A stretch of DNA of 64,000 bases from the NCBI RefSeq assembly GCF_004005865.1, contig NZ_SACN01000003.1, positions 310,001-374,000 of the forward strand, read 5' to 3'. Origin of the DNA: Sphingomonas crocodyli. GTDB lineage: Bacteria > Pseudomonadota > Alphaproteobacteria > Sphingomonadales > Sphingomonadaceae. Shown in pieces: positions 9,508 to 18,506 of this stretch (position 1 is its first letter; every line of letters begins with the position of its first letter). The notes below the pieces were generated by a model that made no database searches, was not told where the DNA came from, and saw only the letters and a program-made list of their open reading frames with translations. Made by a program: the position numbers and the translations under genes.

Positions 9508-10388
9508 AGGTCTGCGCGGTAGCGTTCGAAGCAGGCAAGACCGCGGTACAGCCTGATCAGCGCGCCCTCGGCGATCGCGGTGGCGCGGGCCGGGTCCTGT
9601 GCGATCGCGGGACGCAGCGCCTCGCGGTTCCAGTCCTCACTATGTTTGACATCGAGAACGGCATGCAGATCAAAGTAGCGCCGCTCGCGGTCGCTCAGCC
9701 CGATCCGGCGCAGTCCCTTGGCAACCATTGCCGACCGTCCGGGCGCCGTCAGCTCAATGACCCCCAGCGCACCAACCGAATGCCACGCATAGCGCCGGCT
9801 GGTCGCCATGGCGGTCATGGCATTGGCAAGAGCGAGACTTTCCCAGACCGTCTTCTCGATCACCGGGTCGACATTGAGCGTGGCAACGAGATCGTCGAGC
9901 ATCGGGCCATGCATGCCCTTGATGTTGCCACGGCCCATTTCGTCCCAATAATTGCGCGCCAGCTCAAGCTTGGGCGCGGTCGGAAGCTTGACCTGGGTGA
10001 GCGCGACCAGATCGTCAAATCCCGCCTCGCCCGCGGCCTCCTGCTCGAAGAACCAGCGCAGCTCCTCGGCACTCGCCTGTTCAGCCAGCCAGGGGAAGAG
10101 TGGATCGCCCTGGCCAGGCCCCCCATCCTTGAGGTTCTCGAACCACGCGACAAAGCCATCGGGATCGGTGGGCGCAGCGGCGGCCTCGTCGATGACGGCC
10201 GCGCGGAGCTCCTCGAGAAATCCGCCTTCGAGCCGTAACATGCGATTGTCGCGCTCGAGCGCCACTTGCCAGTCGACACCCGGGAGACCGGGGGCCAGCC
10301 GCTCGCGATTCCAGTGCGCGAGGCCGCGCTGGAAGCTGTCGGTCAGGAATTGCGAGCCTCGGAGTTCACTGCGAAATGCGGTCGCCAT
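9498..10388 (-). CDS. Iron-containing redox enzyme family protein (heme-oxygenase-like fold)
   Basis: The 296-residue all-helical protein fits the heme-oxygenase-like diiron family. Several helices carry spaced acidic and histidine residues that could bind iron: FFEQEAAGEAGFDD, YWDEMGRG, the HGPMLDDL helix, and a late DLHAVLDVKHSEDW. Family members include oxidases and oxygenases acting on amino or fatty acids; the substrate here is unknown. ATG at 10388 is preceded by GAGGAC; a longer frame adds a non-conserved N terminus. It diverges from the Crp/Fnr gene across a perfect FNR-like palindrome that begins 76 nt upstream of its start. Confidence 0.78.
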   Translation of the reverse strand: MATAFRSELRGSQFLTDSFQRGLAHWNRERLAPGLPGVDWQVALERDNRMLRLEGGFLEELRAAVIDEAAAAPTDPDGFVAWFENLKDGGPGQGDPLFPWLAEQASAEELRWFFEQEAAGEAGFDDLVALTQVKLPTAPKLELARNYWDEMGRGNIKGMHGPMLDDLVATLNVDPVIEKTVWESLALANAMTAMATSRRYAWHSVGALGVIELTAPGRSAMVAKGLRRIGLSDRERRYFDLHAVLDVKHSEDWNREALRPAIAQDPARATAIAEGALIRLYRGLACFERYRADLWA

Positions 10389-10463
10389 ATTGTCCTCGTC
10401 TTGTCTTGGGCGTGTGTGCAAAACCGCTGGAGCATCGCCACGGTTGCGCATTGCGACGTGAAA

Positions 10464-10477
10464 CTGATCTAGATCAG
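10464..10477. promoter_or_regulatory. Perfect FNR/FixK-like palindrome between divergent genes
   Basis: CTGATCTAGATCAG is fully symmetrical. It lies 70 nt before the Crp/Fnr regulator ATG (10548) and 75 nt from the divergent iron-protein ATG (10388), a position suited to activation in either direction and to autoregulation. Confidence 0.75.
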
Positions 10478-10547
10478 CGGGATTTTGCCGGGCGCGTGGC
10501 TCCTGGCGCGCATCCGCGCGTTGGGCGGTCGAGCAGGGAGTGCGGCG

Positions 10548-11288
10548 ATGATCACCGACAAATTCCTACGGCGACGGCGGGGCGCGAAACTCACGCCGCA
10601 GGAGCGCGAGACCCTCGAAGCCGCCGTCAGCAACATACGCGAAATTCCGTCGCGACAGATTGTCGTCGAAGCTGGGCGAACATTGGGCCGCAGCACCTTA
10701 CTGATCGAAGGTCTGATGTGCCGCTATCGCGACGACCGCAATGGTCTGCGACAACTGGTGGCGGTCCACGTGCCCGGCGACTTCGTCGATCTGCATGGCT
10801 ATCCGCTCAAGACGCTCGATCACGATGTCGCGACGCTGACCGCGGCGCGGATCGCCGAGATTCCGCACCGCTCGCTAGATGAGATCTGCGCGAGACAGCC
10901 CGATCTGGCAAAGAAGCTGTGGTATGCGACGCTCCTCGACGCCGCGATACACCGCGAATGGCTGTTTCGTCTTGGCCGGCTCGATGCCGCCGGGCGTATT
11001 GCGCATTTCCTGTGTGAAACCAATGCCCGCCTCGAGGCGGTCGGCCTCAGCGACGGCCGCAGCTTTGATCTCACCATCACCCAGAACGACCTGGCCGAGA
11101 TTTGCGGATTAACAAGCGTGCATATCAACCGCGTCATGCGCTCGCTGCGCGAGGAGAATATCATGAGCTTCCGATCGTCGCGGGTGCAGATCCAGGACCT
11201 CGAGGGGTTGCGTCGACGTGGCCAGTTCGATCCGGATTATCTGTATCTTGATGCGTTGGGAACGACGGCGACCGACGCGGCGCGATGA
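10548..11288 (+). CDS. Crp/Fnr-family transcriptional regulator
   Basis: A 246-residue regulator with an N-terminal cyclic-nucleotide-binding-like beta-roll (about 20-125), a dimerisation helix (about 125-160) and a winged helix-turn-helix whose recognition region reads DLAEICGLTSVHINRVMR. The N terminus lacks the cysteine cluster that binds the 4Fe-4S centre in FNR, so it is unlikely to sense oxygen directly and is closer to FixK-type relays. ATG at 10548 has GCAGGGAG at 10533-10540; the longer TTG-start frame is less likely. It overlaps the next gene as ATGA. The palindrome 70 nt upstream makes it the leading candidate to bind the boxes spread through this window. Confidence 0.9.
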   Translation: MITDKFLRRRRGAKLTPQERETLEAAVSNIREIPSRQIVVEAGRTLGRSTLLIEGLMCRYRDDRNGLRQLVAVHVPGDFVDLHGYPLKTLDHDVATLTAARIAEIPHRSLDEICARQPDLAKKLWYATLLDAAIHREWLFRLGRLDAAGRIAHFLCETNARLEAVGLSDGRSFDLTITQNDLAEICGLTSVHINRVMRSLREENIMSFRSSRVQIQDLEGLRRRGQFDPDYLYLDALGTTATDAAR

Positions 11289-12262
11289 GCGGCCTGGCCG
11301 ACAGCGACATCCCGCGCTGGACGCGGGAGGATCTGGCGCTGCTCGAGTTGCTGCGGGTCCTGCGGCGCCAAGGCTATGAGTTCGTGACGCCGACTCCTGC
11401 GACGCACCAACGGGTGCTCGCGCGTGCGTCATCGCCGCCTCGACCAGGGCTGACCGATATTTTCGGCTGGAGCCGGCCGTTTCTGCGCGAGCAGGCGGAT
11501 CCCGCGATACTAGCCTTGCTGGAGGCTGCGCATATGCTCGAGCCAGTCGACAACGGCCGGGCGCGGTCACGCATCCGGGTTTCTTCGCTCTTCGGAGACC
11601 TTTTTGCCCACTCGGCATTCCCGACCGACGCGCCAGACGCGGTATTTTTCGGTCCCGACAGCTATCGCTTCGCCCGCCTCATCCGGGACGAACTTGCCCG
11701 CGATCCCGCGTCTCGGCATGCGCATGTCGTCGACATTGGCACGGGCGCCGGCGTGGGCGCCATCGCTGCGGGCCGGCTGGCGCCGCAGGCCAGCCTTACC
11801 CTGACCGACATCAACCCCGCAGCATTGCGGCTGGCAAGCATCAACGCCGCCGCGGCGGGACGGTCGGTCAGTACGCATCTCGGCGCCAATATCGACGGCG
11901 TTGACGACCCGATCGACCTCGCGCTCGCCAACCCTCCCTATATGATCGATCCGCATAACCGCGATTATCGCGATGGCGGCAATATGCACGGCGCGGCGGT
12001 GGCGGTGAGGATGGTCGAAGACACGCTGCCGAGGCTTGTTCCGGGTGGACGCCTCATTCTCTATTCGGGAAGCGCCATCGTCGATGGCGCCGACGCGCTC
12101 GGTAGGGCGCTGGCCGAGCGCGCGTCCGGCGCGTCATGTGACCTGACCTACGAGGAACTCGACCCCGACGTCTTTGGCGAGGAGCTTGAGACGCCGGCCT
12201 ATCACGACGTTGACAGGATCGCGGTTGTCGCCGCGATCTTCAGGAAAAGGGACGCCCGTTGA
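11285..12262 (+). CDS. Class I SAM-dependent methyltransferase
   Basis: The 325-residue protein has a Rossmann methyltransferase domain from about residue 140: the SAM-binding loop VDIGTGAGVGAIAAG, the acidic LTLTDINPAAL strand end, and the catalytic NPPY motif typical of N-methyltransferases acting on glutamine side chains or nucleobases (HemK/PrmC-like and RsmC-like). The first 130 residues are an extra helical domain of unknown role. It overlaps the regulator gene by four bases and the next gene by four, so all three are one operon. The methylated substrate is unknown. Confidence 0.88.
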   Translation: MSGLADSDIPRWTREDLALLELLRVLRRQGYEFVTPTPATHQRVLARASSPPRPGLTDIFGWSRPFLREQADPAILALLEAAHMLEPVDNGRARSRIRVSSLFGDLFAHSAFPTDAPDAVFFGPDSYRFARLIRDELARDPASRHAHVVDIGTGAGVGAIAAGRLAPQASLTLTDINPAALRLASINAAAAGRSVSTHLGANIDGVDDPIDLALANPPYMIDPHNRDYRDGGNMHGAAVAVRMVEDTLPRLVPGGRLILYSGSAIVDGADALGRALAERASGASCDLTYEELDPDVFGEELETPAYHDVDRIAVVAAIFRKRDAR

Positions 12263-12993
12263 AAGCAGAGTCCCTCATCTACCATCACGACGGGGTGCGT
12301 CATGTGGGGGAAATCTATCCCCCGCGCGGATCGGCCAATGGACGCGCCGTTCTGGTGATTCATGAAGCCGACGGGATAGGTAACAATGTCCGCCGGCGCT
12401 GCGCGCTCCTGTCGGAACTTGGTTATTGGGCCGCCGCCGCTGACCTGCACGGCGGGGGGCGCGTGCTCTCGGGCGACGCCATGTCATCCGCCGTCGAGCG
12501 CCTGCGCTTGGAGCCTGCACTGTTGCGCGCGCGGATCGGCGTGGCGCTCAAAGCTATGGCGCATGTTACAGGATGCGGGCCTGCCCACCTCGCGGCGATC
12601 GGCTATTGCTTTGGCGGGATGGCCGTCCTTGAACTTGCCCGAAGCGGGGCCAAGCTGGCCGGCGTCGCGAGTTTTCACGGCCTTTTGACGAGCGCTGCGC
12701 CCGCAAGACCCCATGATATCAAGACCCGCATCTTCGTAGCGACGGGCGCCCGCGACCCGCTTGTCCCGCCGGACGATCTGGCGGCCTTCCAGGCGGAGAT
12801 GTTCGAGGCCGATGCCGACTGGCAATTGCTGATCTATGGTCGCGCGCTTCACAGCTTCACCAATAGGGCTGTTGACGAACTTCGCGATCCACGCATGGCC
12901 TATGACGCGAGCGCCGATGCGGCATCGTGGGCAGCGCTGATCACCTTTCTCGAAGAAAGCTTCGGGGCGGCCGACAACATCCTCCCATCCTAA
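12259..12993 (+). CDS. Dienelactone hydrolase family protein
   Basis: A 244-residue alpha/beta-hydrolase of the dienelactone hydrolase family. The catalytic triad is visible as the nucleophile cysteine in GYCFGGM (about residue 117), the aspartate in GARDPLVP and the histidine in ALHSFTN; the GxCxGG elbow is typical. The family hydrolyses cyclic esters such as dienelactones, though many genomic copies act on unknown stress-related substrates. The start is TTG at 12259, overlapping the methyltransferase stop; no better in-frame start precedes the conserved N-terminal strand. Confidence 0.88.
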   Translation: MKAESLIYHHDGVRHVGEIYPPRGSANGRAVLVIHEADGIGNNVRRRCALLSELGYWAAAADLHGGGRVLSGDAMSSAVERLRLEPALLRARIGVALKAMAHVTGCGPAHLAAIGYCFGGMAVLELARSGAKLAGVASFHGLLTSAAPARPHDIKTRIFVATGARDPLVPPDDLAAFQAEMFEADADWQLLIYGRALHSFTNRAVDELRDPRMAYDASADAASWAALITFLEESFGAADNILPS

Positions 12994-13027
12994 CCTGCTA
13001 GCTTACGCTAGCCTGGGCTATCTTTTG
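12994..13027. repeat. GCTAGC repeats between convergent genes
   Basis: The gap between the hydrolase stop and the convergent small gene contains GCTAGC three times; the first two form GCTAGC-TTAC-GCTAGC and could make a small hairpin. It may act as a bidirectional terminator, but there is no uridine run, so this is weak. Confidence 0.3.
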
Positions 13028-13225
13028 CTAGCACATATCTTGCCCCGTCGATTTTTCGAGTTCACGGATCGCCTGCTCGATCGCGGCGGCGAGCTGGCGC
13101 GACGCGGCGTGATGCGTTCTGCCGTCGGCCGAGAGCTCGGCCAGCACGGCGGTTTTGTCGACACCCGTCAACTCGGCGGCACGCGCCGCGACGCTGCGGC
13201 GAAAATCGTCCGATCCCTTGGTCAT
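13028..13225 (-). CDS. Small hypothetical protein downstream of PEBP gene
   Basis: A 65-residue hydrophilic protein, mostly helical by eye (SVAARAAELTG, AASRQLAAAIEQAIRELE). No domain is recognised. ATG overlaps the PEBP stop by four bases, which supports translation of the pair. Confidence 0.6.
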   Translation of the reverse strand: MTKGSDDFRRSVAARAAELTGVDKTAVLAELSADGRTHHAASRQLAAAIEQAIRELEKSTGQDMC

Positions 13226-13860
13226 GCAGGACTCCTTCGTGCGATGATATCGACCGGGCCAGCGCCGAGCCCCTGGTCGAGAGGTGCGGGCGTTCCCCTG
13301 TCATAGGTTCCGACCAGGACCGCAGCACCCAGGACCTCGCCCGCCATCGCCTCAATGACGGCGCTTCGCGATGGACGATCGCCAAGCGAAGGGGCGGCGC
13401 GCAAGGCAAAAAGCTCGAAAACATAATCATGCCTGCCGTGTCCGGTTGGCGGGTCGGGCGCCAGCCATGGCTGCGCAATGCTCGTCTCCTGCCCACAATC
13501 CTGGCCTGCAGCGCTGTCGCCACGCATCATGGCCCCCTCGTCGAGAGCATATTGCGTCGCAGGCAGGCACCAGATCAGAGCGTGCAGCCATGGCCGAGGA
13601 AGGGGGGCGTCGGGATCTTCGACAAGCAAAGCCAGATGCTGGGTTTCGGCGGGCAGGCTATGCCACACGAGCGGCGGCGATACACCGGCGCCGTCGGCGG
13701 TGAAGCGTGTCGGCAAACGCCCGCCCGGACCGAATGCGGGGCTGGCGAGATGAAATGGTTCGAGCCCTGCAAGCTCGGGCTGTGCGACCGCCAGCTTGTT
13801 ATGTCCGGCACGCACTTCGCGCAGCATGGCGCCCAGCCAATGTGGCACGTGTTCGAACAT
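13222..13860 (-). CDS. YbhB/YbcL family Raf kinase inhibitor-like (PEBP) protein
   Basis: A 212-residue phosphatidylethanolamine-binding-protein fold. The ligand pocket motifs are both present: the VEDPDAP block around residue 83 and the GHGRHDYVFELFAL block around residue 145. Bacterial members are small cytosolic or periplasmic ligand-binding proteins of unknown ligand. The N terminus (HVPHWLGAMLR) has no signal peptide. It heads a two-gene operon reading away from ligD, with a 330-base divergent gap between them. Confidence 0.88.
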   Translation of the reverse strand: MFEHVPHWLGAMLREVRAGHNKLAVAQPELAGLEPFHLASPAFGPGGRLPTRFTADGAGVSPPLVWHSLPAETQHLALLVEDPDAPLPRPWLHALIWCLPATQYALDEGAMMRGDSAAGQDCGQETSIAQPWLAPDPPTGHGRHDYVFELFALRAAPSLGDRPSRSAVIEAMAGEVLGAAVLVGTYDRGTPAPLDQGLGAGPVDIIARRSPA

Positions 13861-14100
13861 AGCTCAGCCTTGGGGCGGCGTCGCGGCCGGGGCCAGGTTG
13901 TGCGCAGCGTCGCAAGCGCCGGGTCGCGACGGCCGAACCCTTGAGGCGGCGCTCCCGCGCGCATGCGGAATCAGGTGTTTCATCCACGACGGGAGAAGGG
14001 CGGATGTCGGGTGTATCTTCATGACAATCGTCTTTGCGGCGCGCTCAGCCCACCAACGCGCGGCCCGATCAAGCGACCAACGCGAGCGGGAAAATTCTTG

Positions 14101-14114
14101 CTGATCTGGATTAG
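14101..14114. promoter_or_regulatory. FNR/FixK-like box upstream of ligD
   Basis: CTGATCTGGATTAG, one base from the exact palindrome. It ends 75 nt before the ligD ATG at 14190 and lies 240 nt from the divergent PEBP start, so ligD and the coupled xth gene are the likely targets. The rest of the 13861-14189 gap shows no gene. Confidence 0.6.
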
Positions 14115-14189
14115 CTGGCGGCCCGTATCAGGGTTTCTCCAGGAACGTGATCGCCGCAGCGTGGTTGACCGGGCATCGTGGAGGTTCTC

Positions 14190-16733
14190 ATGGCTCGTGC
14201 CGCGCGCAAATCCGCTTCCAAACGCGTTTCACCCCCAGCCGCCAGCCCCCAGGAGCGGCTCACGCGGTATCGCGAAAAGCGTGATTTTACCCAGACCGCC
14301 GAACCGGCAGGCGTGAAGACAAGGTCAGGACCTCGATCCGATAAGCGTGGCTTCGTCGTTCAAAAGCACGCGGCGACGCGGCTTCACTATGACTTTCGGC
14401 TTGAACTGGACGGCACCCTCAAGAGCTGGGCCGTCACGCGGGGGCCCAGCGCCAACCCCGACGACAAGAGACTCTCGGTGCGCACCGAGGACCATCCGCT
14501 CGATTATGCCCGCTTCGAAGGCACCATTCCCAAAGGGCAATATGGCGGCGGGACCGTGATGCTGTGGGATAATGGCTGGTGGGAGCCGGTGGGGGGCAAG
14601 GATCCTTCGAAGACGCTCGAAGAGGGGCATCTTCATTTCATCCTCCACGGCCGGCGGATGAAGGGTGAGTGGCTAATGGTGCGACTGAGGCCGCGTGGCA
14701 AGGAGAAGGGCGAAAACTGGCTGCTTCGCAAGATCGACGATGCGCACGCGGCCGGATCGGACGACCTGGTGATGACGCATCAGACCAGCATCGCGACCGG
14801 TCTCACGCTTGAAGAGATCGCAGCCGGGCGACCCGCAGCCAAGGGGCGGCATGGGACAAAGCAGGCGGGAGACAAACATAGCCCTCAAGACAGCAGGCCG
14901 GCGACCCGCCCCCCGCCGTTTCAGCCGGTGCAGCTCGCGACGCTCGTCGATGTTGTACCTAGCGGTGATCGCTGGCTTCATGAGCTCAAATATGACGGCT
15001 ATCGCACCTTATTGGCGATCGGAACCGGAGAGGGGCGCGCCTATACGCGCTCCGGGCTCGACTGGTCCGACAAGTTTGCGGGCCTGATCGACGAAGGTCT
15101 CGGACTTGACTGCCGTTCGGCTCTGATCGACGGCGAGGCCGTGGTCGTGGGTGCCGACGGACGCACGAGCTTTCAGGCCTTGCAGGCGGCGCTGAAGCAT
15201 GACCCCGACGCGATCCGGTTCTACGCCTTCGACCTGCTGGCGATCGACGGAGAGGATCTGACAAGGCTTGCGCTCATCGATCGCAAGGCGCGACTGGAAG
15301 CCCTTTTATCGCGCAATGCGGCGCGCCATCCCCGCCTGCTTTATTCCGATCATATCGTCGGCCAGGGGGAGGCGCTGCTCGGACGGTTCTGCGAGGCAGG
15401 ACTCGAGGGCGTCATCTCGAAGCGCGCCGACGCGCGCTACGTTGGATCGCGGGTCGGGACGTGGCTCAAGACCAAGTGCATTCGCCGCCAGGAATTCGTG
15501 ATTCTGGGATGGACCCCATCCAGCAAACAGCGCGGGTTTCGCTCGCTGCTGCTGGGCGTTCACGAGGACGGCAAGCTGGTCTACGCCGGCAAGGTCGGCA
15601 CCGGATTCACAGCTGATGAGATCGAGCGGCTGATGAGCCTGATGGAGAAGCTGCGCGTCAGCAAACCGCCCGTTGTGGCGCCGCGAGCCGCTGTCCGCGG
15701 CGCCCGGTGGATCGAGCCGCGCCTCGTTTGCGAGGTTGCCTTTATCGAAGTCACCGAGGAAGGGGTCCTGCGTCATCCCTCCTATCTGGGCCTGCGCGAG
15801 GACAAGAAGGCCGGCGCCGTTCTGCTCGAACACGAAACGCCAGTTGCGAGCGCGGCCGCGCGGGGCGCGGGTGCCCGTGTCGCGATCAGCAATTCCGATC
15901 GGGTCATCTTTCCCGAAGCCAATATCACCAAGGGCGCGCTTGCCGACCATTATGCGGCAGTGGCCGACATCATGCTCCCCTGGGTGGGAAACCGCCCGAT
16001 CAGCCTGGTGCGATGTCCGCAGGGGCGCTCGCGCAAATGCTTCTTCCAGAAACATGACGCGGGCACGTTCGGCGGGCATATTAAGCATGTCGGGATTGCC
16101 GAAAAAGACGGACATGAAGAGCCATACCTGTTCATCGACGATGCCGAGGGCCTGCTCGCCTGCGTGCAGATGGGCACCATCGAATTTCATGGTTGGGGCG
16201 CCCGGATCGAGGATGTCGAAAAAGCGGATCGCCTTGTCTTCGATCTCGATCCTGACGAAGGCCTCGGTTTCGAGGCGGTCCGAAGTGCCGCGTTCGAGTT
16301 TCGCGATCTCCTGGCACAAATCGGGCTCGAAACCTTCGCGATGGTCACCGGTGGTAAAGGCGTCCACGTCATTGCCCCGCTGACGCCCCAGGCCGAGTGG
16401 CCCGAGGTGAAGGATTTTGCCCGACGTTTCGCGCAGGCGGTCGCGCAGGCCAGTCCCGAGCGTTTCACCGCCGCGCTCCCCAAGGCGCAACGCAAAGGAC
16501 GCATCTTCGTCGACTATCTGCGCAATCAGCGGGGAGCGACAGCGGTCATGCCCTATGCCGTGCGTGCGCGTGAAGGAGCGCCGGTGGCGGTGCCGCTCAG
16601 CTGGAAGGAGCTCGAGACGATCGACGGTCCGGCGCACTGGTATGTGGGCGACGCCGCCGCGCTCGTCAGGCGCGCGCGCTCCAGCGCGCTCACGGGCTGG
16701 GGTCGCGCCGACCAGGTTCTTCCCGACCTATGA
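14190..16733 (+). CDS. ligD: Multifunctional DNA ligase D (end joining)
   Basis: The protein (847 residues) is the ligase of bacterial non-homologous end joining. In order: a 3'-phosphoesterase domain (about 30-190; RLHYDFRLELDG with H66 and D68, then EDHPLDYARFEG and IPKGQYGGGTV), a ligase domain with adenylated lysine K267 in ELKYDGYR followed by an OB-fold to about 535, and a primase-like polymerase domain (about 560-840) whose metal-binding pair is D685/D687 in FDLDPDEG. ATG at 14190 follows GGAGG. It overlaps xth by four bases. No ku gene is in the window, although LigD normally needs Ku. Confidence 0.96.
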   Translation: MARAARKSASKRVSPPAASPQERLTRYREKRDFTQTAEPAGVKTRSGPRSDKRGFVVQKHAATRLHYDFRLELDGTLKSWAVTRGPSANPDDKRLSVRTEDHPLDYARFEGTIPKGQYGGGTVMLWDNGWWEPVGGKDPSKTLEEGHLHFILHGRRMKGEWLMVRLRPRGKEKGENWLLRKIDDAHAAGSDDLVMTHQTSIATGLTLEEIAAGRPAAKGRHGTKQAGDKHSPQDSRPATRPPPFQPVQLATLVDVVPSGDRWLHELKYDGYRTLLAIGTGEGRAYTRSGLDWSDKFAGLIDEGLGLDCRSALIDGEAVVVGADGRTSFQALQAALKHDPDAIRFYAFDLLAIDGEDLTRLALIDRKARLEALLSRNAARHPRLLYSDHIVGQGEALLGRFCEAGLEGVISKRADARYVGSRVGTWLKTKCIRRQEFVILGWTPSSKQRGFRSLLLGVHEDGKLVYAGKVGTGFTADEIERLMSLMEKLRVSKPPVVAPRAAVRGARWIEPRLVCEVAFIEVTEEGVLRHPSYLGLREDKKAGAVLLEHETPVASAAARGAGARVAISNSDRVIFPEANITKGALADHYAAVADIMLPWVGNRPISLVRCPQGRSRKCFFQKHDAGTFGGHIKHVGIAEKDGHEEPYLFIDDAEGLLACVQMGTIEFHGWGARIEDVEKADRLVFDLDPDEGLGFEAVRSAAFEFRDLLAQIGLETFAMVTGGKGVHVIAPLTPQAEWPEVKDFARRFAQAVAQASPERFTAALPKAQRKGRIFVDYLRNQRGATAVMPYAVRAREGAPVAVPLSWKELETIDGPAHWYVGDAAALVRRARSSALTGWGRADQVLPDL

Positions 16734-17506
16734 GGATCGCGACCTACAATGTAAACGGGGTGCGCGGGCGGCTCCCGGTGCTGCTGCGCTGGCTAGACCA
16801 GACCCAGCCTGACATCGTGTGCCTGCAGGAACTCAAGGCCCCCCAGGACGCTTTTCCCGAGGATGCGATCCGCGCCGCCGGATATGGCGCGATCTGGCAT
16901 GGGCAAAGCCGGTGGAACGGCGTGGCTATTCTGGCCAAAGGTGCCGATCCGATCGAAACCCGCCGCGGGCTGCCGGGCGACCCGGACGACCTCCACAGCC
17001 GCTATATCGAGGCAGCGGTGGGCGGAATTCTGGTCGGTGGGCTCTATCTTCCGAACGGCAATCCCCGGCCCGGTCCGAAATTTGACTACAAGCTGCGCTG
17101 GTTCAGCCGCCTCACCGACCATATGCGCAAGCTTTACAAGACCCGCGCCCCGGTGGTGATCGCGGGCGACTATAATGTCATGCCTACTCCTAAAGACGTC
17201 TATAAGCCCGAGCGCTGGCTCGACGATGCGCTGTTCGCGCCCGAGGTCCGAACGGCCTATGCCGGACTGCTGGAGCAGGGCTGGGTCGATGCCTTACGGC
17301 ATCTCCATCCCGACGAGACGATCTACACATTCTACGACTATTTTCGAAATGCCTTCGCGCGCGACGCCGGGCTGCGGATCGATCATCTCTTGTGCAATCG
17401 CCCGGCCGCCAAAAGGCTGCGCACGGCCGATGTCGACCGGTTTGTGCGGGGCTGGGAAAAGACCAGCGACCATTGCCCGGTCTGGATCGAGCTCGCGCCA
17501 TCGTGA
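16730..17506 (+). CDS. xth: Exodeoxyribonuclease III
   Basis: A 258-residue AP endonuclease/3'-exonuclease. Conserved residues: ATYNVNG at the start, LQELK with the metal-binding glutamate, the AGDYNVMPTPKDVY block, and the terminal SDHCPVW carrying the catalytic histidine. It removes 3' blocks and cuts at abasic sites. ATG overlaps the ligD stop (ATGA), so end cleaning and ligation are produced together. Confidence 0.94.
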   Translation: MRIATYNVNGVRGRLPVLLRWLDQTQPDIVCLQELKAPQDAFPEDAIRAAGYGAIWHGQSRWNGVAILAKGADPIETRRGLPGDPDDLHSRYIEAAVGGILVGGLYLPNGNPRPGPKFDYKLRWFSRLTDHMRKLYKTRAPVVIAGDYNVMPTPKDVYKPERWLDDALFAPEVRTAYAGLLEQGWVDALRHLHPDETIYTFYDYFRNAFARDAGLRIDHLLCNRPAAKRLRTADVDRFVRGWEKTSDHCPVWIELAPS

Positions 17507-17525
17507 GAGGTCGCCGGGAGCAGGG

Positions 17526-17726
17526 CTAGTCGGACCTGTCTGTGCCAGGCTCGCTCGACGCTTCCGCCTCGAGCGCGGCGGTCCGCAGACGGACCGCGGT
17601 CTGTATCGCCGCGGAGGCGGTCAGCGTCAGCGCCACGCCGCACGGGTGATCGACAAGGACATAGCCGTCGGCCACGCTGACCGACACGGGATCGCTCAGG
17701 ATGCGTTGAGCCTCGAAACTGGACAT
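17526..17726 (-). CDS. Small hypothetical protein behind an FNR-like box
   Basis: A 66-residue protein with the segment VADGYVLVDHPCGVALTLTASAA, a pattern seen in short sphingomonad hypothetical proteins, and an acidic C terminus. No function is assigned. ATG has CAGGAG six bases upstream, and an FNR-like box ends 102 nt and begins 89 nt away. Confidence 0.7.
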   Translation of the reverse strand: MSSFEAQRILSDPVSVSVADGYVLVDHPCGVALTLTASAAIQTAVRLRTAALEAEASSEPGTDRSD

Positions 17727-17814
17727 CGCAAACTCCTGTCTTTCCGGGCTGGCATGGTGTCGATCTTATGCCGGTCTAAACGCCGCAGGGTTGGCGCAGT
17801 GCCGCCTAATCGCG

Positions 17815-17828
17815 CTGATGCAGATCAA
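17815..17828. promoter_or_regulatory. FNR/FixK-like box upstream of a small gene
   Basis: CTGATGCAGATCAA, within a 29-base block (17804-17832) that is 23/29 identical to 5746-5774. It lies 88 nt upstream of the minus-strand small gene starting at 17726; the facing gene on the right is convergent, so this is its only sensible target. Confidence 0.6.
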
Positions 17829-17905
17829 TGACGATCGTGCGGGGCAGCAGGTTGGCGGCCGGCGGCGAAGCTTTTGGAGGGCAACAGGCCCCAGACGCCC
17901 AGGGG

Positions 17906-18499
17906 CTAGGCCGCCGCGGCCGCACGGGGAAGTGGTGGCGGGGCCTCGGGCACCCAGTCGTCGAGCCGCTCGAACCCATCATGGGACAAAGCAAGCACGA
18001 TCCCCTGCGAGCCGATCGTCAGATCCTGCCGGGCGACCGCGCGCAGGCGCTCGCCCACGCCGCCAAGGCCGCCGCTGCGGATAACGACATAAGCGATCCG
18101 GTGACTTTCACAGTCCACCAGCACTTCGATCGTCTCCCCGACGATCTGACCGGCCTGATCACTAACCTGCGCGCCGATCAGCCTGCCATAAGTGAGGAGG
18201 TCAGGGGCGGGCCGCGCAGCGCTCGCCTGCACGGCCCGCGCGGCGCCTTGCTCGTAACGCGCCTGGCGGCCGAGCCAGCGCCATATCCCGATCAGGTTGA
18301 CGATGGTCAGAAAGCCGTTCGTCGCGAGCAAATTGGTCTGTCCCGTGCTCGCGCCAACCGTGCTCCAGGCAAGTGACCCGATCAGAAACACAACAAAGCC
18401 CCAGCCGGTCACGCGAGCACCCAGATTGGCTGCCGTCATGATCGCCGCGAGAGCGGTCGCGGCCGGCGCGATCCATCCTGCTATATCGGCCGTCGTCAT
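17906..18499 (-). CDS. PRC-barrel domain membrane protein
   Basis: The 197-residue protein has two or three N-terminal transmembrane helices (WIAPAATALAAIMTAANLG, GWGFVVFLIGSLAW, TNGFLTIVNLIGIW) and a C-terminal PRC-barrel (about 100-185; GRLIGAQVSDQAGQIVGE, AYVVIRSGGL, LSHDGFERL). PRC-barrels are small beta domains that scaffold RNA or membrane complexes. ATG at 18499 is chosen because the longer frame overlaps the neighbouring SDR gene. Confidence 0.82.
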   Translation of the reverse strand: MTTADIAGWIAPAATALAAIMTAANLGARVTGWGFVVFLIGSLAWSTVGASTGQTNLLATNGFLTIVNLIGIWRWLGRQARYEQGAARAVQASAARPAPDLLTYGRLIGAQVSDQAGQIVGETIEVLVDCESHRIAYVVIRSGGLGGVGERLRAVARQDLTIGSQGIVLALSHDGFERLDDWVPEAPPPLPRAAAAA

Positions 18500-18506
18500 G
18501 TCGAAC

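Noticed and set aside
14190..17506. A ku gene beside ligD
   Set aside because: No frame near ligD or elsewhere in the window resembles Ku.
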